Position numbers and translations under genes: made by a program. From the NCBI GenBank assembly GCA_018398815.1, contig CM031601.1, positions 34,080,475-34,144,474 of the forward strand: a stretch of DNA of 64,000 bases. Reading direction: 5' to 3'. The notes under the pieces are model-generated. The model did not search any database and was not told the DNA's origin. It saw only the letters and a list, made by a program, of their open reading frames with translations. This stretch comes from Conus ventricosus (taxonomy: Eukaryota; Mollusca; Gastropoda; Neogastropoda; Conidae). Below, one piece after another: positions 41,725 to 52,724 of this stretch; the first letter of the stretch is position 1; each line of letters begins with the position of its first letter.

Positions 41725-42835
41725 CAGGGCCATCCATAGCAATGTATATGTGGTCCTGCAGGTATTTGAAAGATGGCACATTCCAAAAGGCCATCATTAG
41801 CGATGTACATGTGGTCAAGTAGGTAACTGAAAGATGACACATTCCACGGGGCCATCCTTAGCAATGTATGTGTAGCTGATGTTTGAAAGATGACACATTC
41901 CTCTGAGCGATACTTAGCGATGTTTGTGTATCTGAATTCTGATGTCTGAAAGATGACGCATTCCTCTGAGCGATACTTAGCGATGTTTGTGTATCTGAAT
42001 TCTGATGTCTGAAAGATGACGCATTCCTCTGAGCGATACTTAGCGATGTTTGTGTATCTGAATTCTGATGTCTGAAAGATGACGCATTCCTCCAAGTCTT
42101 ACTTAGCGATGTATGTGTATCTGATGTCTGAAAGATGACGCATTCCTCCAAGTCTTACTTAGCGATGTATGTGTATCTGATGTCTGAAAGATGACGCATT
42201 CCTCCAAGTCTTACTTAGCGATGTATGTGTATCTGATGTCTGAAAGATGACGCATTCCTCCAAGTCTTACTTAGCGATGTATGTGTATCTGATGTCTGAA
42301 AGATGACGCATTCCTCCAAGTCTTACTTAGCGATGTATGTGTATCTGATGTCTGAAAGATGACACATTCCTCCGAGTCTTGCTTAGCGATGTATGTGTAT
42401 CTGATGTCTGAAAGATGACATATTCCTCTGGGCCATCCATAGCGATGTATATGTGGTTCTGTAGGTATCTGAAAGATGACACATTCCACAGGGCCATCCT
42501 TCATGATGTATTTGTATCTGATGTCTGAAAGATGACACATTCCTTTCTGCCATCCTAAGCGATGTTTGTGTATCTATCTGAAAGGTGACACATTCCTCTG
42601 TGCCATCCTAAGCGATGTTTGTGTATCTGATGTCTGAAAGATGACACATTGCTCTGCGCCATCCTAAGCGATGTTTGTGTATCTGATGTCTGAAAGATGA
42701 CACGTTCCACAGGGCCATCCTTAGCAATGCATATGTGATCCTGTAGGTATCTGAAAGATGACACATTCCACTGGAGTATCCTCAGTGAATTTATGTGTAT
42801 ACCTATAGTTTTCTGAAAGGTGACCCATTGCACTG
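41725..42835 (+). repeat. ~56-bp minisatellite
   Basis: About 20 units with GATGTCTGAAAGATGACGCA and TTAGCGATGTATGTGTATCT. Six consecutive units at about 42080-42360 are nearly identical, marking a recent local expansion. Confidence 0.92.
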
Positions 42836-43300
42836 GGGAATCTTTGTGGTCCTATGGTTACATGAAAGGCTATGCAGGGACATTCTACAGTTATCTGATC
42901 TCTGAAAGATGACACATTGTGCAAGGACATTCTCAATTCTGTGTGTGGCCCTATAGTTATCTGAAAGCACATTGTGCAGGGGCATCCTCAATGCTGTGTG
43001 TGGCCCTATAGTTATCTGAATACACAGTTCTCTGACTACACATTGTTCAGGGGCATCCTCTGTGATGCTGTGTGTGGTCCTATAATTCTCTGACTACACA
43101 TTGTGTAGGGCACCCTCTGTGATGCTATGTGTGGTGCTCTAGTTCTCTGACAACACATTGTGCATGGGCATCCTCTGTGATGCTGTGTGTGGTCCTATAA
43201 TTCTCTGACTACACATTGTGCAGGGCATCCTCTGTGATGCTATGTGTGGTTCTCTCGTTCTCTGACTACACATTGTGCAGGGACATTCTCAGTGATGCTG
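42836..43300 (+). repeat. ~58-bp minisatellite
   Basis: About eight units with CTCTGACTACACATTGTGCA and ATCCTCTGTGATGCTGTGTG. Confidence 0.88.
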
Positions 43301-44445
43301 ACATACAAGGGATGAGCCAGGTAAAAACCAGTGTGTGTTAAACATAGGTAAGGTAGGTGTGGCATCATGCTCTGGCAGCCTGCTGTGCCTTGCCTGGCAC
43401 TGCTCTGATTCTGGGTTGGTTAGTTGGTTTATTGGACTGGGCTTGTGAATGGCAGATCCATCTCTCACATCTTCCCTGTGGCATTTTGCCCACCCCTGTG
43501 CCCTTGGCTGTCCAGTGTTCAGCCCTGTGGCACTGTGGAGTCACCCACCAGGGGAAACCTGGTTTTGCTGATGAATATCTGGTCAGTGTGGCTGATGTTG
43601 GGTCCCTGCAGGTGCTACTCCTTTTCCTGGGCACAACATGAATTTTCACCCTGCATGATATGTGTTCCAACACTGCATGTCAGTCCAGGGCAACAGTTTG
43701 CTGGGTGTGCTGACAGCGAAGATCCCAGTGTGAAGTTCCTGCCACTACATCACAGAAAGGCCAGGCTGAAATAGAGGTCACCAGTTTGTTGATGTCATGA
43801 TCGCCAGGGAGATGTAGGAGTTTGGTATTGAATATGTGTGCTTCCAGTAGGACTTAGGACTGTACTGCATTCCTGTGCTGGTTTCATGATCTGTTCTGCC
43901 GTGAAGTGGATCCAAGAGATGCAGACACTTGACAGGAGTGCTCATGAAGTTTGAATACTACCTCCAAAGACTCCTGCATGGAATGGCTCAGCTAGCAGTG
44001 ATTGTGGTATTGGTGTTACAGTACAGCCATAGGAGCCAATGAAAACTGACAGTCCCATAGTGAGCTTCACACCTGTTAAAGGGATCAAACCAAGCACCTC
44101 ACATTTAGCGCTGTGTGACACTGGCATGTGATCCAGAGATGTGGGTGGAAGTCAGTGTTGGTGTATGGGGATGACATTTGTCAGGAGTTCTGCAGTATCA
44201 TTCTCTTCATGAACAATGTTCATTTCTGTTCTAATCAGGGTAAGAGTAAATAAACACTTTATGGGATATAAACAGTTTTCTTTCATTACGCGTTTCAGAT
44301 ACATTGTTCACAGGATATGAACTACTATCATTGATAATACACTTAGGTTATACTGTTCGTGGGCTGTTCATTATCTTTAATTACTCACCTCAAGTATATT
44401 TTTCAGGGGAAGTTAGCCATTTTCTTTGTCGCCTTCAATGAAGTT
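43301..44445. other. Intron 7, unassigned
   Basis: No exon or clear repeat. TTTGATCCC on the minus strand near 44090 could be the B box of an old SINE, but no matching A box is convincing. Confidence 0.4.
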
Positions 44446-44499
44446 GTCAGGTAGTGATGTTTGATTTTACATCATTTGACTCTGGAGGTTCACTGACTG

Positions 44500-44720
44500 T
44501 ATATGAAGAAACAGTATTTTCTTGATTGAGCCTTTTGACCCTAAAATGACATGAACAATAAAGTCTGTAATTATGACTAAGAACCTTTTGCCCTGAAAAT
44601 GATACACAATAAAGTATGTAATTATGACTGAGAAACTTTTGCCTGAAAATGACATGAACATTAAGGTCAGTAATCATGACTGAGAACCTTCATCCCAGAA
44701 AATGACATGAACAGTAAAGT
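44500..44720 (+). repeat. ~55-bp minisatellite
   Basis: Four units with AATGACATGAACAATAAAGT and ATTATGACTAAGAACC. Confidence 0.85.
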
Positions 44721-44727
44721 CTGTAAG

Positions 44728-45215
44728 TATGACTAAGAACCATTAGCCACCAGACTAACGCAAGAACCGTTAGCCACCAGACTGACGCAAGAACCATTAG
44801 CCACCAGACTGACTCAAGAACCATTAGCCACCAGACTGACGCAAGAACCATTAGCCACCAGACTGACTCAAGAACCGTTAGCCACCAGACTGACACAAGA
44901 ACCGTTAGCCACCAGACTGACACAAGAACTGTTAGCCACCAGACTGACACAAGAACCGTTAGCCACCAGACTGACACAAGAACCGTTAGCCACCAGACTG
45001 ACAACCATTAGCCACCAGACTGACGCAAGAACCGTTAGCCACCAGACTGACGCAAGAACCGTTAGCCACCAGACTGATGCAAGAACCGTTAGCCACCAGA
45101 CTGACGCAAGAACCGTTAGCCACCAGACTGACACAAGAACCGTTAGCCACCAGACTGACGCAAGAACTATAAACCACCAGACTGATGCAAGAATCATTAG
45201 CCACCAGACTGACAT
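44728..45215 (+). repeat. 27-bp minisatellite
   Basis: About 18 units of AACCGTTAGCCACCAGACTG then ACGCAAG. Being a multiple of three, it gives long open frames that are not genes. Confidence 0.92.
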
Positions 45216-45224
45216 GTACAGTAA

Positions 45225-45960
45225 AGTTTGTAATTATGACTAATCACTGTTTACCATCAGAGTGACATGCACAATGAAATCTGTAGTTGTGACTAAGAAC
45301 TTTGTGCCACCACAATGACCTGTAAAGTGTGTAGTGATGACTAAAAACATTGTGCCACCACAATGACCTGTAAAGTGTGTAGTGATGACTAAAAACATTG
45401 TGCCACCACAATGACCTGTAAAGTGTGTAGTTATGACCAAGAACCTTGTGCCACCGCAATGACCTGTAAAGAGTGTAGTTATGACTAAAAATATTGTGCC
45501 ACCACAGTGACCTGTAAAGTGTATAGTTATCACTAAAAATATTGTGCCACCACAATGACCTGTAAACAGTGTAGTTATGACCAAGAACCTTGTGCCACCA
45601 CAGTGACCTGTAAAGTGTGTAGTTATGACTAAAAATATTGTGCCACCACAATGACCTGTAAACAGTGTAGTTATGACCAAGAACCTTGTGCCACCACAGT
45701 GACCTGTAAAGTGTAGTTATGACCAAGAACCTTGTGCCCCCACAATGACCTGTAAAGAGTGTATTTATACCAAAGAACCTTGGAAACCCACAATGCAAGT
45801 TATACTAAAAATATTGGCCACCACAATAAATTGTAAAAGGATTTTTATGACCAAAAACCCTTGTGCAACCACAAGACCTGTAAAAGTTATTGGACCAAAA
45901 ACCTTTTTTCAACCACAATGACTGTACATAATGAAATGACACACGGGAGGGCCGGGGCCC
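45225..45960 (+). repeat. ~46-bp minisatellite, degraded at its right end
   Basis: About 15 units with CTTGTGCCACCACAATGACC and GTGTAGTTATGAC. From about 45760 onward the copies show many one-base gains and losses in homopolymers, unlike the tidy copies to the left. Confidence 0.88.
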
Positions 45961-46259
45961 ATTGCGCCAAACCGGACAATATTTTGGCCACATCCCCTTA
46001 AATTTTCCTTTTAACTTCAAGTCATACAGTGAAGGATATCAAGCAAAACAAAAATTACTTTTTTCGGGAACTTTTTATGGTTATATTGATTACCCTTCCA
46101 TACAAAAATGATTTGCGATCAGGAGAAAGTCATGTTAATCAAATTTCGGGAAAGTTATTCGGGTATTTTTTGACATTTTTCTCAGAGAAATTATAGTTTT
46201 TCAGGAGAAAGTTATGTTCATCTTTTGCATTTGTATGCCATAGTCATTGGTTGTTTCAG
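45961..46259. other. Intron 7 end
   Basis: Unassigned sequence with a duplicated CAGGAGAAAGTCATGTT motif near 46119 and 46203. It ends in a T-rich tract and TTGTTTCAG at 46251-46259. Confidence 0.4.
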
Positions 46260-46354
46260 CTGACCTGCAGAAAAGTTCGGGAGCTTTCAGCAAATGGGGG
46301 AGATCCGGGGAAAAAAGCGGAGCTTGATCCCAATGGCTGGGGGGACAACGATAT
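46260..46354 (+). CDS. TAF7: Possible TAF7 exon 8 (tentative)
   Basis: It follows a good acceptor, TTGTTTCAG. In the phase left by exon 7 it starts ADLQKSSGAFSK and then meets a stop. In the other frame the second half reads GGDPGKKAELDPNGWGDNDM, an acidic, exon-like composition. A single indel near 46292-46300 would be needed to join them. The expected donor position reads GATAGATGAGTCC, one base away from a good AG|GTGAGT. It lies in a stretch where repeats show many indels, so sequence error is plausible. It may also not be an exon. Confidence 0.35.
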
Positions 46355-48285
46355 GATAGATGAGTCCTCACTCACACACTGTTCCCGAATCTCACACCTC
46401 ACACCCTGTTCCCCCAATTTTTCCCCATACCCCCCTTAGTCAGCCCCCCAAACCCCCCTTTTTTATAAACACCTCACCTCACACCGTCCCTTTAAACAGT
46501 CCTCACACCCTTTCCTTAAACATCCTCACACCCTGTTCCTTAATCATCCCACCCACACCCTTTCCCTTAAACATCCTCACACCCTTTCCTTAACTCCTCA
46601 CACCTGTTCCTTTAAACAGTCCCACACCCCGTTCCTTAAAACATCCCACACCCTGTTCCTTAACAGTCCCACAACCCCCGTTCCTTAATCAGTCCCCACA
46701 CCCGTTCCTTAATCTTCCTCACCTCACACCCTTTTCCTTTAAACATCCTCACACCCTTTCCTTAATCAGTCCACACCCCGTTTTTTTAATCAGTCCGACA
46801 CCCGTTCCTTAAACAGTCCTCACCCCCACCCCGTACCTTTTCCGACACCCCTTCCTTAATCAGTCCTCACCCACCCCCGTTCCTAAACAGTCCCCCACCT
46901 CACACCCTGTTCCTTTAACACCTCACACTCTGTTCCCCTTTAAACAGTCCTCACCTCACACTCTGTTCCTTAATCAGTCCTCACCCACACCCTGTCCTTA
47001 ATCAGTCCCCCACACCCTGTTCCTTTAAACAGTCCTCACCTCACACTCGTTTTTTAATCAGTCCTCACCTCCACCCGTTCCTTAAACATCCTACACCCCG
47101 TTCCTGAGTCATCCTCACCTCACACTCTTTCCCTTTAATCAGTCCTCACCTCACAAAACCCGTTCCTTAACTCCTCAACCCGTTCTTTAAACAGTCCTCA
47201 CCTCACACCTGTTCCTTTAAACATCCTCACCCACCCTGTTTCCCTTTAACAGTCTCCAACCCTTTCCCTTAATCAGTCCTCACACCCCGTTTCCCTTTAA
47301 ACATCCCGACACCCTTTCCTTAATCAGTCCCCCCACTCACCCTGTTTCCCTTAATCTCCTCACACCCTGTTCCTTAAAAAACTCCTCACACCCTGTTCCT
47401 TAATCATCCACACCCTGTTCCTTAATCATTCTCACCTTAAAAACCCGTTCTTAAACAGTCTTCACCTCACACCTTGTTTCCCTTTAACTCTTCACCTCAC
47501 ACCCCCGTTTTCCTTTAACAGTTTCCTCACCTCACACCCTTTCCTTAATCATTCCCCCACACCCTTTCCTTAATCATCCCCACCTCACACCCTGTTCCTT
47601 ATCAGTCCTCACCTCACCCCTTTCCCTTTAAACATCTTTACCCACACCCTGTTCCTTTAAACATTTCCCACCTCACACCCTGTTTCCCTTTAAACATTCT
47701 CACCCCCAAACCCGTTCCTTAACATCCTCTACCCCACACCTGTTTCCCTTAAACATCCTCACCCACACCCTTTCCTTAAACATCCTCACCCCCTGTTCCT
47801 TTAACAGTCCTCCCTCACACCCTTTTTCCTTTAACACCCTCACCTCACACTTGTTCCTTAATCAGTCCCACACCCTGTTTCTTAATCATCCTCACCTCAC
47901 ACCTGTTCCTTAATCAGTCCCACACCCTGTTTCCCTTTAAACATCCTCACCTCACACTCTGTTCCTTAATTAGTCCCACACCCTGTTCCTTAAACAGTCC
48001 TCACTACACTCTGTTCCTTTAAACAGTCCCACACCCGTTCCTTAAACAGTCCTCACACTCGTTCCTTTTAAACATCCTCACACCCTGTTCCTTAATCATC
48101 CTCACACCCTGTTTCCCTTTAAACAGCCCCACACTCTTTCCTTTAAATCTCCACCCTTTCCTTAATCAGTCCCACCCCGTTCCTTTAAACATCCCCACAC
48201 CCGTTTTAACAGTCCCCCACAAACCCCCTTTTCCCTTTAAACATTCTACCTCACACCCTTCCCCTAAAACCCAACAAAAACCCTG
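46355..48285 (+). repeat. ~30-bp minisatellite, noisy
   Basis: Around 60 units of CAGTCCTCACCTCACACCCT then GTTCCTTAAT with frequent single-base indels, mostly in C, T and A runs. The first unit starts GATGAGTCCTCAC right after the possible exon 8. Confidence 0.88.
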
Positions 48286-49675
48286 AAACCCTGCCATCCA
48301 CCCTGTCCCCGGCCATCAACCCTGTCCCATGGCCACAACCCTGTCCCATGTCATCACCCCGCCCATGGTCATCACACCCTGTCCCATGTCATCACAACCC
48401 CTGTCCCATAGCCAGTCATCACACCCTGTCCCATGGCCACCACACCCTGTCCCATGGCCATCAACCCTGTCCCATGGTCATCACACCCCCGTCCCATACC
48501 AGCCATCGCACCCTGTCCCATGGCCATCACACCCTGTCCCATGGCCATCAACCCTGTCCCATGGTCATCACACCCTGTCCCATGTCATCACATCCTGTCC
48601 CATGGTCATATCACCCTGTCCCATGGTCATCACACCCTGTCCCATGGCCATCACACCCCTGTCCCATAGCCAGCCATCACACCCTGTCCCATGGCCATCA
48701 CACCCTGTCCCGTGGTCATCACACCCTGTCCCATAGCCAGCCATCACACCCTGTCCCATATCCAGTCATCACACCCTGTCCCATAGCCAGCCATCACACC
48801 CTGTCCCATACCATCACACCATGTCCCATAACCAGCCATCACACCCTGTCCCATAGCCATCACACCCAGTCCCATGGCCAGCCATCACACCCTATCCCAT
48901 ATCCAGTCATCACACCCTGTCCCATATCCAGTCATCACACCCTGTCCCATATCCAGCCATCACAACCCTGTCCCATAGCCATCACACCCAGTCCCATATC
49001 CAGTCATCACACCCTGTCCCATATCTAGTCATCACACCCTGTCCCATATCCAGTCATCACACCCTGTCCCATATCCACTCATCACACCCTGTCCCATATC
49101 TACTCATCACACCCGTCCCATATCCAGCCATCACACCCTGTCCCATAGCCATCACACCCTGTCCCATATCCAGTCATCACACCCTGTCCCATATCCACTC
49201 ATCAACACCCTGTCCCATATCCACCATCACACCCTGTCCCATAGCCATCACACCCTGTCCCATAGCCAGTCATCACACCCTGTCCCATATCCAGTCATCA
49301 CACCCTGTCCCATATCCACTCATCACACCCTGTCCCATATCTACTCATCACACCCTGTCCCATACCCAGTAATCACACCCTGTCCCATATCCACTCATCA
49401 CACCCTGTCCCATATCCAGCCATCACACCTTGTCCCATATCTACTCATCACACCCTGTCCCATAGCCATCACACCCTGTCCCATATCCACTCATCACACC
49501 CTGTCCCATATCCAGCCATCACACCCTGTCCCATATCCACTCATCACACCCTGTCCCATATCCAGCCATCACACCCTGTCCCATATCCACTCATCACACC
49601 CTGTCCCATATCCAGCCATCACACCCTGTCCCATATCCACTCATCACACACCTGTCCCATATCCAGCCATCACAG
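48286..49675 (+). repeat. 25-bp mega-array, left half
   Basis: About 55 units of CATCACACCCTGTCCCATAT then CCAGT. Early units carry CATGGC, later ones CATAGCCAG or CATATCCA. From about 49480 the array alternates CCACT and CCAGC units, forming a 50-bp dimer repeat. Confidence 0.93.
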
Positions 49676-50357
49676 TCAGTCATTCCCCTGGCCGCTGGGG
49701 TCGTTGGGGGGACGTGATGAGGCAGCCACCATTTCTCTCCAGGCTCTTCTGTTTGTAGCTGTCGTGAGGAGATCTTGCATGGTCATTTTGGTCCAGTCTT
49801 TTTTTCGGACCAACTCTTTCTCTGCCATCCTCGTCTGCACCCACCTTTAACGTTACCTTGAAGGATGGTTTTGGAGAGGGTATTGTGATGAATGGTGTGG
49901 CCAAACCATGCCATCTTCTGTCGTTTGACGGTTGCCAGAAGTGGTTCGTGGGGTCCGGCTAGGTTGGTGACCAGTGTCCGCACATAATCATTGGTCTTGT
50001 GTCCTTTGTAGGAGATGCGGAGTAGTTTCCTCAGGCACCTGGTCTCAAAAACCTGGATTCTTCTTTCTGTTTCGGCCATCGGTGTCCATGTCTCGCAGCC
50101 ATATAGCAGGATGGAGACCACTAGTGACTTGTAGAGCCAGAATTTTGTGTGGAATTTGATTCTTCCATACCCTGTTCAGTCTGGCCATCGCTACTGGTGC
50201 GGAGTTGATCCTGATTCGGATTTCTGCTGTGCAGGTGTCATCTTTCGACAGGGTTGCTCCCAAGTACCTGAAGCTGGTCACTTTTTCCAGGGGCTCACCA
50301 TTCATCGTTATGTTGGCATTGCTGTTAGTCGTGCTGTTGACCATGACCTTTGACTTC
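49676..50357 (-). mobile_element. Non-LTR retrotransposon fragment (RTE-like RT C-terminus)
   Basis: Inserted in the 25-bp array. Read leftward it has KVTSFRYLGATLSKDDTCTA, then SILLYGCETWTPMAETERRI, CLRKLLRISYKGHKTNDYV and KMAWFGH: the thumb and C-terminal part of a LINE reverse transcriptase. The polymerase core (FADD) is missing, so it is 5'-truncated, and a frameshift near 50050-50120 splits it. RTE-like assignment is by motif style only. Confidence 0.82.
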
Positions 50358-51785
50358 TCTGTCATCACATCCTGTCCCATATCCAGTCATCACACCCTGT
50401 CCCATAGCCAACCATCACACCCTGTCCCATATCCAGTCATCACACCCTGTCCCATATCCAGTCATCACACCCTGTCTCATAGCCAGCCATCACACCCTGT
50501 CCCATAGTCAGTCATCACACCCTGTCTCATTGCCAGCCATCACACCCTGTCCCATATCCAGCCATCACACCCTGTCCCATATCCAGCCATCACACGCTGT
50601 CCCATATCCAGTCATCACACCCTGTCCATAGCCAGCCACACACCTGTCCCATATCAGTCACACCCTGTCCATAGCCAGCATCACACCCTGTCCCATACAG
50701 CCATCACACCTGACCATATCAGTCTCCATCCTGTCCATACCATCACACCCTGTCCCATATCCAGCCATCACACCCTGTCCCATATCCAGTCATCACACCT
50801 GTCCATAGCCATCACACCCTGCCATGCCCACCTTCATATCCAGTCATCACACCTGTCCCATGATCCGCATCCACCGTCCAATCCATCAACACCCTGTCCC
50901 ATATCCAGTCATCACACCCTGTCCCATATCCAGCCATCAACCCTGTCCCATATCTCAGTCCATCACACCCTGTCCCTATCAGCCACATCACCCTGTCCCA
51001 TGCGCATCACACCCTGTCCCATAGCCAGCCATCACACCCTGTCCCATATCCAGTCATCACACCCTGTCCCATATCCAGCCATCACACCCTGTCCCATATC
51101 CAGCCATCACACCCTGTCCATATCCAGCCATCACACCCTGTCCCATATCCAGCCATCACACCCTGTCCCATAGCCAGCCATCACACCCTGTCCCATAGCC
51201 AGCCATCACACCCTGTCCCATATCCAGCCATCACACCCTGTCCCATATCCAGTCATCACACCCTGTCCCATATCCAGTCATCACACCCTGTCCCATAGCC
51301 ATCACACCCTGTCCCATAGCCATCACACCCTGTCCCATAGCCAGTCATCACACCCTGTCGCATATCCAGCCATCACACCCTGTCCCATAGTCATCACACC
51401 CTGTCCCATAGCCAGCCATCACACCCTGTCCCATATCCAGCCATCACACCCTGTCCCATAGCCAGTCATCACACCCTGTCCCATAGCCAGTCATCACACC
51501 CTGTCCCATATCCAGTCATCACACCCTGTCCCATATCCAGCCATCACACCCTGTCCCATATCCACTCATCACACCCTGTCCCATATCCAGTCATCACACC
51601 CTGTCCCATATCCAGTCATCACACCCTGTCCCATATCCAGCCATCACACCCTGTCCCATATCCAGTCATCACACCCTGTCCCATATCCAGTCATCACATC
51701 CTGTCCCATATCCACTCATCACACCCTGTCCCATATCCAGCCCTCACACCTTGTCCCATAGCCAGTCATATCCAGTCTCACATCC
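50358..51785 (+). repeat. 25-bp mega-array, right half
   Basis: About 55 more units after the LINE fragment. Between about 50625 and 51000 the units carry many deletions (CTGTCCATAG, ATATCAGTC), then regular copies resume. Confidence 0.93.
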
Positions 51786-51990
51786 AGTCCTCAGCTCACA
51801 CCCTGTCCAGTAACCAGACAGGTGACAATGTCATGCACACCCATTCTCTGCCAGTTGGATGGATTTCCAGATTCCTCTGTTCATGTATTTACCATTTATA
51901 AAAGACTATGTGAGAAAGGAGAGGAGAAAGTTCTGTTGTTAATCCAAGTCATCGAATTATTGTCATCCTTGGTTTAGTTCACAGCATGCA
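51786..51990. other. Spacer between arrays
   Basis: About 200 bases of apparently single-copy sequence. AACCAGACAG|GTGACA near 51822 looks like a donor but has no exon support. Confidence 0.4.
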
Positions 51991-51994
51991 GGTG

Positions 51995-52620
51995 ATGAGT
52001 TACTGTTGAGGTGACCTTGTTGAGGAAGATCTGATGTGGCAGAGGTGATGTGTTAATGTTGAGGTGACCTTGTTGAAGATCTGATGTGGCAGAGGTGATG
52101 TGTTAATGTTGAGGTGACCTTGTTGAGGAAGATCTGATGTGGCAGAGGTGATGTGTTACTGTTGAGGTGACCTTGTTGAGGAAGATCTGATGTGGCAGAC
52201 GTGATGTGTTAATGTTGAGGTGACCTTTCTGAGGTGTTCTTATCTGATGGTGATGTGTTAATCTTGAGGTGACCTTACTGAGGTGGTCTTTTCTGGTGGA
52301 GGTGATGTGTTAACTGTTGAGGCGACTTCACTGAGATGGTCTGATGTGATTGATGTGATGTATTAATGTTGAGGTGACCTTATTGAGGCGGTCTGATGTG
52401 ATCGACGTGATGATTTGAATGTTGAGGTGACTTCACTGAGATAGTCTGATGTGATTGACGTGATGTGTTAATGTTGAGGTGACCTTACTGAGTGGTCTTA
52501 TCTGATGGAGGTGATGTGTTAAATGTTGAGATAGTCTGATGTGATTGATGTGATGTGTTGAATGTTGAAGTGACCTTACTGAGGTGATCTGACATGATGG
52601 TGGTGTTTCATACACAGATT
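51995..52620 (+). repeat. ~54-bp minisatellite
   Basis: About eleven units with GATCTGATGTGGCAGAGGTG and TTAATGTTGAGGTGACCTTG, becoming more diverged to the right. Confidence 0.88.
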
Positions 52621-52724
52621 CTGACATGATTGAGCTTGTGTGTGTATAGATGATGTAAGTGTGAGTTTTTGGGGTTTTGTGAATGTAAACATCCTACTGG
52701 AGTGAGGCTGTGAGTGTTAACAAA

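Noticed and set aside
48286..51785. CRISPR-like array of 25-bp units
   Set aside because: Units are head to tail with no unique spacers, in an animal intron.
51815..51830. Donor-like AACCAGACAGGTGACA as the end of a TAF7 exon
   Set aside because: The upstream sequence is the 25-bp array and gives no TAF7-like peptide.
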